Source: Bacteroidota bacterium (GTDB lineage: Bacteria; Bacteroidota; Ignavibacteria; Palsa-1295). From it: DNA of 12,267 bases. The stretch spans positions 1-12,267 of the forward strand of contig JANYDV010000063.1 of assembly GCA_025363505.1 (NCBI GenBank), given 5' to 3'. Below are positions 1 to 6,848 of this stretch, piece by piece. Made by a program: the position numbers and the translations under genes. Positions within the stretch are counted from its first letter, which is position 1, and each line of letters opens with the position of its first letter. The notes under the pieces were generated by a model that was not told the DNA's origin, did no database searches, and was given only the letters and a program-made list of their open reading frames with translations.

Positions 1-254
1 TTTAAGCTCTTATAGCCGCCACCTTGTGGTGTAGTGATCGGAGCTTTGAGGAATACTTTGGTACGGCGAAGCGATTCCCAAGCACTGGGTTCGATACCCG
101 TTGAAATTCCTTTGAGATAGAGCTGTTCACCGATCTCGATCTCTTCGATGTCGAGCTGTGCGCCTGCGCCGAGGATAATATCTAATGTCGCTTGCATGAT
201 TTCCGGTCCGATACCGTCTCCGCGAGCAACCGTAATTGGGGTTTTTGTAGCCAT
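1..254 (-). CDS. icd: Isocitrate dehydrogenase, N-terminal fragment (cut by left window edge)
   Basis: Translating the minus strand from the ATG at 254-252 gives 84 complete codons with no stop, beginning MATKTPITVARGDGIGPEIM. This is the start of the isocitrate/isopropylmalate dehydrogenase fold: a short beta strand, then the G-D-G-I-G-P-E nucleotide-domain signature (residues 12-18). At the left edge it reaches the G-G-G-Y-K-S-L segment (78-84); in this family the Ser and the Asn that follows contact isocitrate. The combination of A-R-G-D-G-I-G-P-E-I-M with P-I-T-T-P-Q-G-G-G-Y-K-S fits cytosolic isocitrate dehydrogenase, the TCA-cycle enzyme that oxidatively decarboxylates isocitrate to 2-oxoglutarate, better than isopropylmalate dehydrogenase. 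Cofactor preference (NAD or NADP) cannot be judged because the deciding residues lie outside the window. The gene is divergent from the secreted protein at 505, with about 250 bp between them. Confidence 0.88.
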   Translation of the reverse strand, partial: MATKTPITVARGDGIGPEIMQATLDIILGAGAQLDIEEIEIGEQLYLKGISTGIEPSAWESLRRTKVFLKAPITTPQGGGYKSL

Positions 255-282
255 TATTTGATTAAGAATGTAAAAATCTGTG

Positions 283-290
283 CAAAGTTA
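283..290 (-). promoter_or_regulatory. Candidate -7 box for icd
   Basis: On the minus strand this reads TAACTTTG, matching the Bacteroidota TAnnTTTG -7 consensus. It would start transcription about 20 bases before the icd ATG. No convincing TTG -33 element stands at the usual 17-23 base spacing, so the call rests on one short motif plus position. Confidence 0.4.
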
Positions 291-449
291 CCAAGAAAAT
301 CATCAATGTGTAACTAATCCAATGTTTCGTGATCAAATCACCCGCAACACGATATAAAATAATATCAGCCAAATCGAAGTATTATTTCTTCATTAATAAA
401 AAGATTTATTTCATAATGTAGGAGTAACACTTCGCTAAAATGAGATGGG

Positions 450-457
450 TATTTTTG
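450..457 (+). promoter_or_regulatory. Candidate -7 box for the PhoX/phytase-like gene
   Basis: TATTTTTG fits the TAnnTTTG -7 consensus and lies 47 bases before the ATG at 505, implying a leader of about 40 nt. No TTG -33 element is visible at the expected distance. A small inverted repeat (TCAAG at 473-477 and CTTGA at 483-487) lies in the predicted leader, but at five base pairs it is weak. Confidence 0.4.
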
Positions 458-504
458 CCCGATTGTAAAAAATCAAGTCATTCTTGAACATTTATCTTAC
501 GCTT

Positions 505-3500
505 ATGAAAAAACTACTTATTGTCATATTTTTTTGTACTTTCCTAACCAGCCTGATTCAGGCACAGGTAACATTCAATCCAATTGATACAAATTTTGCT
601 TCAAAATGGGTCTATCTTCCGATCGGATACTCATGGGTAACAGCTTTTACTGCCGGTGATACGGTTCAAAATACAAGCACAACTTTACTTGAGACAACAA
701 AGGATAATTTTGATCTTTCCGCCTATGTTCCTCGCAGTGGCTCAAGCGTGGACGGATGGCTGTTTATTACCAATGCTTCAACCAGTGGCAATGCCACTAA
801 AGGTGATGGCGGGGGTGCGTCGATTGTACCGGTACGTAAAGATCTTGCCCAGTGGATAAAAAGTACAACAGCCATCAAAGCTGATTTTTCGACAATAGGG
901 TTGACATGGAATAATACTTCCGGCGGAGTAACTACCACCGGTACAGTAATGACGGGAGAAAATAATCCGCCGATCAATAACGCAGCACTCAAGACAAAAT
1001 TGTGGTCAGACACGAGTGATTTCGGTGGCTATAAGCGCTATCTAAATTATGGATGGATGGACGAGTATGATGTTGTCAACAATAAAAATCTTGGCAAACG
1101 TTTTGCGATGGGACGTTTCTCACACGAGGGTGCATTGTTTATGCCTGATGGTAAAACAGTCTATATGACTGATGATGCCGTTGGAGGAGTGTTCTTCCGT
1201 TTTATTGCTGACAATAGCGGAGATTATTCGCTCGGGCAGCTCTCGGCATATAAACAATCACTCGACGGATCAACAGGCTTATGGCTTAATATCCCAAGAG
1301 TGCGCGATTCTTTGAATATTGCGCACGATGTTGCTTTGCGTATGGGGGCAACATTCTTTTTACGTCTCAAAGGAATTACTCGCGCTCCGAATGGGACTAT
1401 TTATATATCAGAATCGGGCGTTGATCTTGGTGATGTCACTCTATCGACATCGTTGGGCGGCACCGCTGCGCTACATCACTTACCATATCTCAAAACCGCA
1501 ACTACTTATGCTGATACCAATGGACGTCTTTTAAAATTTGATGTCAACTCTAATAGGCTTTCTGTATTCTTAAATGGTGGCAGTGGGTCCAATCCAAAGA
1601 CAAATTTTTCTAATCCTAACAGTCTCAGCATTGATGCAAAAAGAAATCTTCTTTATATTTGTGAGGACATCCAAGGGACCACAGCGAATCGCTCGTTGAG
1701 CAAAAGTATTATTAATGAGGTATATGTCTTTGATCTTGCAAATACAAATATCCTCATTGATAGCTTAAAACGTTTTGCAAATGGTCCTATCACCGGTCAG
1801 CCAGGTGGTCTATCATTCACACCCGATTTCGAAACAATGTTCTTAAGTGTACAAAATCCTGATTCTAAAGATTTTGTACCTTTCAATGGGAAATCGGCGA
1901 CCGTTGCTATCGTACCAACATATGTGAAAACACAATCTTTTTTACTCAGAACATCACCACTGGTTGGTGTATTAAACGGAGTGAATGTGTCTCTTTCAGG
2001 CTTTTCCGGTCTTGACTATATTCCGGGTAGTGGAAATATGTTTACAACGATCACAGATCGCGGTGCCAATGCTTCGGCTGATGTGCTCAATGGTGGAATA
2101 TCGACACTGGTATTCCCTTTCCCGAATTTCTCACCAACGATTATTCAAATTGCTGCTGAATCCGATTCCATCCGAATCGTTAGCACACTTCCGATCAAAC
2201 GTCCAAATGGCACACCCACAACAGGTGTACCCCCATCGCTCGGATTCGGAAATACCGGTGAAGCCGCTTGGGATTTGAATTTTAATCCGATCCCTCCGGA
2301 TAACTATGGAATTGATTGCGAAGGCATCGCACCAGGAATTAATAATGATTACTGGGTCTGTGAAGAATATGGCACAACCGTTTGGAATATCGATAAGAAA
2401 AGCGGGAAATTAATTCGTCGTTATGCGCCGTTCCAAAGTGTACCTGAAGATATTCTGATCGATACAGTTTTTAAATACCGCAATCCCAATAAAGGCTTCG
2501 AATGTCTTGCTGTCACTCCAAAAGGAAAAGTCTATGCAATTGTGCAACAGCCTTTGTATTGGCCTAATGCAGCAATAGGTGATAACTCTCGTACACATCG
2601 TATGCTTGAGATTGATCCTGCTACCGGAAAAACGAGAATGTTCGCGTATGTTCATGAACTTCCAACAACTAATAATAAGAACTCTAATTGGAAACTTGGA
2701 GATATGACTGCTATTAATGATTACGAGTTTTTAGTTGTAGAACATTCGGTTAAAAGTGGTGAAGACTCAAAAAAAGTATTTAAGATTGATATTAGAAATG
2801 CAACTCCTATCACCTCAGAGAATTATGGTGGTAAAACAATCGAGGGGCTCGATGTTAGTCTTTTCCCGACCTACGGTATTGTCCCTGTCAAAAAGCAACT
2901 CTACTTTGACGCTCTTGCAAATGGATGGGATCCGTTGTTTCAAAAGCCTGAGGGATTAACAATTATGAATGATTCGACTATTGCGATGACGGAGGACAAT
3001 GATTTTAGCATCAATTCTCCGAATAGTGACGGCACAATCATTAATACGAATATCCCCACTCGTATGTATATCTTTACGATGCCACAAGCATTGAAACTCA
3101 ATTATATTCGCATTGACAAACGTATCAATCCTCGTTTGTCTATTTCGCCGAATATCTTGAAAGTTGATTCGATTGATATGGGGCTTACGGCTTGCCGTAC
3201 CATCACACTCACGAATCCGGGGACTGACCCAGTACGCATTACAAAACAATATCTTTCGAGCAATGATGGTGATTTCAGCTTTACTCCATTAACAGGCAAA
3301 GACACATTACTCAATCCGGGTGATGTTCGTACAATCCAAGTCTGCTTCAATCCGCTTCAGCGTGGTACTCGTCAAGGACGTATTTCGTTCAAGACTGACC
3401 TGCCGCTTACCTACGAAACCCCACGTCAGGATTCTTCGACAATCAGTATCGAACTACGCGGCAATGGCACTCCACTTGGGAAGTTAGTGGGACCGATGAT

Positions 3501-4707
3501 CTTCAAACGTGATTCTGCACTTGTTGGCACCGTTATTTGTCACATTGACACAGTGTATAATCAAGGATCAGAATATATCAACATCAAATCAGCATCTGTC
3601 AGCGGACCGGACGCGGCAGATTTCTCTGTAAGCACTGTAACACCGGTAAGCATCGCACCGAGCAAGTATGCAACATTTACCATCTGTGGCACACCATCGG
3701 CTGAAGGCAATCGCATCGGCAAGCTTGATATCGTCGGTACCAGCAATGGCAAAACCGTCACGACCAATATTGTCTTGGGTCTCTATGGCTTGAAGGCTTG
3801 CGCAACAGCGTTGCCTATTGTGCTCTTCACGGAAAAGAAAATTGCTGTTGGTTCTGCCGATACGCAAAAAATTGAAGTGAAGAATTGTGGCGAGAGACCT
3901 GCAATCTATAGTCTTTCGATCAAAAATGATTCGACAAGTTCATATACAGTGCTTGGTGCAACATCAACTGCACCGGTAAATCCGTTGCAAAGTGCTTTCT
4001 TTACAATCCGATTTGCTCCGACGGTAAAAACTTCTGCTTATGCAAATGCCGTTGTCACCTCACCGGGCGTTCCGAATATGAATATCACTCTCTCAGGCAC
4101 CGGCGCATCAGCAAAGGTGATTGTCTCAGCTCCATTAGTACCACCAACCCCCGTTGGCAATACCAGTTCGGAATTTGATTTGATCTTGACCAATGTCGGA
4201 AATATTTCTTGGACACCGGGTATGCCTTCAGTAAACGGACCGTTTGTTTACCGTTCCGGTGCAAATCAAATCATTGCTCCGGGTGCAGATGGTAAATTAA
4301 CATTTGCTTTTGTACCGCAATCTCTCGGGACAAACGATGGGAGCATTACATTCAAGCAATGCACCCCAACGATTGATCAACTCTTAAAAATCAATCTCAG
4401 TGGTGTGGGCACCAGTTCATCGGCTGTTACTGATCAAGAGGCACCGACGTTTAGTTTGGAAAACAATTATCCAAATCCATTCTCACATCAAACGACTTTC
4501 ACCTACGAGCTCTCGAAAGCTTCTTTCGTGGAATTCTCAATTCTCAGTCTCGAAGGAAATACCCTCACTCGCTTGGTATCACAACGTGAAAGTGCCGGAA
4601 AGCACAGCGTCACTTTTGATGCATCGCCATTTGCATCAGGCATCTATATTTATTCACTCAAGACCGAATATGGGTCGCTTAGCAAACAAATGAACATCGT
4701 AAAGTAA
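505..4707 (+). CDS. Secreted PhoX-like/phytase-esterase-like protein with ASH domains and T9SS sorting signal
   Basis: A 1400-residue exported protein. The ATG at 505 is chosen because it begins a clean signal peptide: Lys-Lys at 2-3, a hydrophobic core at 4-18, and probable cleavage after I-Q-A at residue 20, leaving an N-terminal Gln. A TTG at 484 would only add seven residues in front of it. Residues about 60-470 resemble PhoX/DUF839: G-R-F-S-H-E-G-A (203-210), T-D-D with G-V-F-F-R-F soon after (about 223-233), and F-S-N-P-N-S-L followed by L-Y-I-C-E-D (about 368-388). Residues about 498-870 resemble the esterase-like-phytase domain: S-G-F-S-G-L-D-Y-I-P, G-I-D-C-E-G-I-A-P (602-610), and N-K-G-F-E-C-L-A (662-669). 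Four ASH/choice-of-anchor-D domains follow (about 877-988, 989-1096, 1097-1200, 1201-1307), then a T9SS type A domain with N-Y-P-N-P-F at 1321-1326. Likely role: a surface or released phosphoester hydrolase scavenging organic phosphate. Catalysis is inferred from family resemblance; metal ligands were not verified. It is transcribed alone and ends at a strong terminator. Confidence 0.82.
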   Translation: MKKLLIVIFFCTFLTSLIQAQVTFNPIDTNFASKWVYLPIGYSWVTAFTAGDTVQNTSTTLLETTKDNFDLSAYVPRSGSSVDGWLFITNASTSGNATKGDGGGASIVPVRKDLAQWIKSTTAIKADFSTIGLTWNNTSGGVTTTGTVMTGENNPPINNAALKTKLWSDTSDFGGYKRYLNYGWMDEYDVVNNKNLGKRFAMGRFSHEGALFMPDGKTVYMTDDAVGGVFFRFIADNSGDYSLGQLSAYKQSLDGSTGLWLNIPRVRDSLNIAHDVALRMGATFFLRLKGITRAPNGTIYISESGVDLGDVTLSTSLGGTAALHHLPYLKTATTYADTNGRLLKFDVNSNRLSVFLNGGSGSNPKTNFSNPNSLSIDAKRNLLYICEDIQGTTANRSLSKSIINEVYVFDLANTNILIDSLKRFANGPITGQPGGLSFTPDFETMFLSVQNPDSKDFVPFNGKSATVAIVPTYVKTQSFLLRTSPLVGVLNGVNVSLSGFSGLDYIPGSGNMFTTITDRGANASADVLNGGISTLVFPFPNFSPTIIQIAAESDSIRIVSTLPIKRPNGTPTTGVPPSLGFGNTGEAAWDLNFNPIPPDNYGIDCEGIAPGINNDYWVCEEYGTTVWNIDKKSGKLIRRYAPFQSVPEDILIDTVFKYRNPNKGFECLAVTPKGKVYAIVQQPLYWPNAAIGDNSRTHRMLEIDPATGKTRMFAYVHELPTTNNKNSNWKLGDMTAINDYEFLVVEHSVKSGEDSKKVFKIDIRNATPITSENYGGKTIEGLDVSLFPTYGIVPVKKQLYFDALANGWDPLFQKPEGLTIMNDSTIAMTEDNDFSINSPNSDGTIINTNIPTRMYIFTMPQALKLNYIRIDKRINPRLSISPNILKVDSIDMGLTACRTITLTNPGTDPVRITKQYLSSNDGDFSFTPLTGKDTLLNPGDVRTIQVCFNPLQRGTRQGRISFKTDLPLTYETPRQDSSTISIELRGNGTPLGKLVGPMIFKRDSALVGTVICHIDTVYNQGSEYINIKSASVSGPDAADFSVSTVTPVSIAPSKYATFTICGTPSAEGNRIGKLDIVGTSNGKTVTTNIVLGLYGLKACATALPIVLFTEKKIAVGSADTQKIEVKNCGERPAIYSLSIKNDSTSSYTVLGATSTAPVNPLQSAFFTIRFAPTVKTSAYANAVVTSPGVPNMNITLSGTGASAKVIVSAPLVPPTPVGNTSSEFDLILTNVGNISWTPGMPSVNGPFVYRSGANQIIAPGADGKLTFAFVPQSLGTNDGSITFKQCTPTIDQLLKINLSGVGTSSSAVTDQEAPTFSLENNYPNPFSHQTTFTYELSKASFVEFSILSLEGNTLTRLVSQRESAGKHSVTFDASPFASGIYIYSLKTEYGSLSKQMNIVK

Positions 4708-4717
4708 ATAAATGTAT

Positions 4718-4754
4718 AAAAAAAAAGAGGTCGCTTCGGTGACCTCTTTTTTTT
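4718..4754. terminator. Bidirectional intrinsic terminator with cUUCGg tetraloop
   Basis: GAGGTCGC (4727-4734) pairs with GTGACCTC (4739-4746), including one G-T wobble, and closes a TTCG loop at 4735-4738, the very stable cUUCGg tetraloop. Nine A (4718-4726) precede the stem and eight T (4747-4754) follow it, so both strands read as stem plus U-tract. It lies 10 bases after the stop of the upstream plus-strand gene and 15 bases after the stop of the minus-strand sua5 gene, so it can end both convergent transcripts. Confidence 0.93.
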
Positions 4755-4769
4755 AAAAGTAATAATTTT

Positions 4770-5720
4770 TTATGCCGCTGCTCTCTTGAGACGATCGTTT
4801 ATCGCTCTTCCAAGCCCAAGCTCGGGCACCAGTTCAGCATAGATTAATTCAATATCAAGCGAATCTAATTCTCTCAAGGCACCAAATACATTTCGTGCCG
4901 CTTCTGCAAGAGCACCTGTCGAAGAAAGAATTCTTTGATGGTGAATTGGTATTCCATCAACCGGAAATTCAAACCCAATATACCCGATACGTTTGTTTTC
5001 ACCAACACCCTGCGCGGGTCGCCCCAGAATCACTTTCTTTCGGGGTGAGTAATGCGACTCAAGCATCCCAGGACTGATTGGCTTCGATAATGAATTCTTG
5101 TGAAATGAAATGCTCCCTATCACTCGCTCAATATCCTCAATCGGTAAACCTCCGAGACGTAAGATCGAAGGCTTGCCATCAATCTCAGCAATGATAGTTG
5201 ATTCGACACCGACGTTACAGCTTCCGCCATCTAATATATATGGTATCTTTCCACCGAGTTGTTTATTGACGTGCTCTGATGATGTTGGGCTGACATACAT
5301 AAACGGATTTGCACTCGGTGCCGAAAGCGGAAAATCAAGATTATTCAACAATGATAATGTCAGTGCGTGATTTGGGATGCGGATGCCGACAGTTTCTAAA
5401 CCGGAAGTCACAATATCAGGAATAATCGAGCGTTTTTTTAGAATGATCGTCATCGGACCCGGTGAAAACATTGCGAACAACTCCTCAGCCCAATCCGGGA
5501 TATGATCGACAAACGCTCTCGCTCTTTCCAACGAAGCCGTATGAACAATTAATGGATCGAAGAACGGACGCTCTTTGATCTCGAAAATACTTGTGACGGC
5601 TTTTGCATCAAGTGCATTCGCCGCAAGACCATAGACTGTTTCGGTAGGGATAGCAACAACACCACCCGAACGCAATATCGCTTCGGCTTGCAAGATGTCG
5701 GTGCTAATGGTGGTGATCAT
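4770..5720 (-). CDS. sua5: Threonylcarbamoyl-AMP synthase, long Sua5 form
   Basis: A 316-residue enzyme that makes threonylcarbamoyl-AMP from threonine, bicarbonate and ATP, the first step of the t6A37 modification of ANN-decoding tRNAs; it acts in the cytoplasm. The YrdC/Sua5 domain fills residues about 8-200: S-G-G-V-V-A-I-P-T-E-T-V-Y-G-L (18-32), K-E-R followed by P-L-I-V-H (49-60), S-P-G-P-M-T (86-91), and the S-A-P-S-A-N nucleotide motif (133-138). S-P-G-M-L-E-S-H-Y-S-P (216-226) is the usual linker into the C-terminal Sua5 domain, which ends G-L-G-R-A-I-N-D-R-L (302-311). Length and two-domain order are typical of Sua5 rather than short TsaC. The ATG at 5720 is preferred; an in-frame GTG at 5783 adds 21 residues that precede the usual family start. 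Convergent with the phytase-like gene and divergent from the YihY-like gene. I saw no promoter box for it. Confidence 0.95.
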   Translation of the reverse strand: MITTISTDILQAEAILRSGGVVAIPTETVYGLAANALDAKAVTSIFEIKERPFFDPLIVHTASLERARAFVDHIPDWAEELFAMFSPGPMTIILKKRSIIPDIVTSGLETVGIRIPNHALTLSLLNNLDFPLSAPSANPFMYVSPTSSEHVNKQLGGKIPYILDGGSCNVGVESTIIAEIDGKPSILRLGGLPIEDIERVIGSISFHKNSLSKPISPGMLESHYSPRKKVILGRPAQGVGENKRIGYIGFEFPVDGIPIHHQRILSSTGALAEAARNVFGALRELDSLDIELIYAELVPELGLGRAINDRLKRAAA

Positions 5721-5775
5721 AAATGTTACCAACAGAATTTTCTCGGCGAGTGTTGCGTCTTCGTTTGCGCGACAA

Positions 5776-5809
5776 TTGAACACCTGATGTGCTTATAACC
5801 GTATTTTTG
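5776..5809 (+). promoter_or_regulatory. Candidate promoter of the YihY-like gene, nearly touching its ATG
   Basis: TATTTTTG at 5802-5809 matches TAnnTTTG, and TTG at 5776-5778 lies 23 bases upstream, at the long end of the accepted spacing. The -7 box ends four bases before the ATG at 5814, so initiation would fall at or about the start codon, giving a leaderless or near-leaderless mRNA. Confidence 0.45.
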
Positions 5810-5813
5810 TATC

Positions 5814-6680
5814 ATGGAAGAATTATTTCGCGCAAGACTTAAAGACAGAATAAAATACTACGCTCTCGGTCTTTGGAATGGCTTGGATGAGGATCATTGC
5901 TTTATATTTGCCTCCGGCATCGCTTTCAATGTCTTGCTGTGCATTATCCCCCTCTCGCTTATACTGTTTCAAATATTCTCGCTCATCATGCAAAATGATG
6001 ACAATGCAAAAATTGCTGTTATTGGCTATATTCAACGAAGCCTGCCGATTCAGCAATATGGTGGAATGCTCCAGGAATGGGTGCAAAATCAATTTTCTTA
6101 TATATCCGATGTTTCCCTCCTTCCGGGTATTATTGCATTAGTGGTCTTAGTGTGGCTCGCCTCGGCATTATTCACTTCTCTTCGTTCGGCGGTCAATGCT
6201 ATATTTAATATCAAGACCAGACATAATATGGCTCTCTTGAAACTCAAAGATATTGGAATGATCTTTATGGTCTCCTTTTTCCTATTGATCACCATATTGG
6301 TAAACCCTATCATAGGGGCTATGGAAAAAATTGGCGATGAACTCTTGCCGGTTTTCTTATCAAGCATTATCAATAGCACGGTTGCGGCATTTATCCCTCT
6401 TGTGTTAATGGTGATCTTGTTTTTTTACTTATTTCGCACCCTTCCTCATCAAAAAATACCGTGGCAGGTTGCTGCTTTATCAACGGTAATCACGGTAACG
6501 CTCATAGAATTAATGAAATACGTCTTTACATTCTATCTTCACAAGATATCCAGTTTTGGTGCGGTCTATGGTGCGTATGCATTTGTGGCAGTCGTCGCAT
6601 TATGGTCATATTATGTTTCGTTGGTGTTCACGATCGGTGCTTTGATCGGCAAACTCTATATGACACGCAAAAGCCTTTAA
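5814..6680 (+). CDS. YihY/BrkB-family inner-membrane protein
   Basis: A 288-residue polytopic membrane protein. About six hydrophobic segments are visible: 31-59, 101-121, 147-168, 181-207, 219-241 and 248-280. The last contains V-Y-G-A-Y-A-F with A-L-W-S-Y-Y shortly after (251-267), the most recognisable stretch of the YihY/BrkB (UPF0761) family. Residues 34-48 (S-G-I-A-F-N followed by I-I-P-L-S) match the N-terminal family pattern. Length is typical. The biochemical role is not established: the old label RNase BN belongs to a different, soluble protein, and a transport or envelope role is only suspected. The start at 5814 is the only plausible one, since the next in-frame ATG (residue 59) would delete the first membrane segment. 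Divergent from sua5; no clear terminator follows, so readthrough into the gene at 6849 is possible. Confidence 0.9.
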   Translation: MEELFRARLKDRIKYYALGLWNGLDEDHCFIFASGIAFNVLLCIIPLSLILFQIFSLIMQNDDNAKIAVIGYIQRSLPIQQYGGMLQEWVQNQFSYISDVSLLPGIIALVVLVWLASALFTSLRSAVNAIFNIKTRHNMALLKLKDIGMIFMVSFFLLITILVNPIIGAMEKIGDELLPVFLSSIINSTVAAFIPLVLMVILFFYLFRTLPHQKIPWQVAALSTVITVTLIELMKYVFTFYLHKISSFGAVYGAYAFVAVVALWSYYVSLVFTIGALIGKLYMTRKSL

Positions 6681-6698
6681 ACGCTGTTTTGCCCTTTT

Positions 6699-6730
6699 TT
6701 TGCCAAGGCGTTAAAAGTGTATTATATTTG
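6699..6730 (+). promoter_or_regulatory. Bacteroidota-type promoter of the first tandem surface-protein gene
   Basis: TTTG at 6699-6702, a 20-base spacer, and TATATTTG at 6723-6730 make a good match to the TTTG/TAnnTTTG promoter with near-ideal spacing. It predicts a leader of about 110 nt before the ATG at 6849. This is the best promoter match in the window together with the one at 9959. Confidence 0.65.
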
Positions 6731-6848
6731 TATGACTATTGTGGTGAGTTGTGTATGAGAAGGAGACCACGAGGATACAGTAACTTTCTGTTATGAGCAT
6801 CCACCCAATAGTGAGATAAGTTTTTAATCATTAAATCATCTAATAATT

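Noticed and set aside
484..504. TTG at 484 as start of the PhoX/phytase-like gene
   Set aside because: It adds seven residues before a complete signal peptide that begins at the ATG at 505 with Lys-Lys and a hydrophobic core.
5721..5783. GTG at 5783 as start of sua5, adding 21 residues
   Set aside because: The extension precedes the normal family start, and the ATG at 5720 leaves a standard-length Sua5.
5814..6680. Annotating the YihY-like protein as ribonuclease BN
   Set aside because: That name was given to this family by mistake historically; the protein is a polytopic membrane protein with no nuclease motif.
6676..6715. Imperfect inverted repeat after the YihY-like gene (TTTAAACGC with GCGTTAAA) as a terminator
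   Set aside because: The stem has a bulge, the T run falls in the loop instead of after the stem, and the region overlaps the -33 element of the next promoter.
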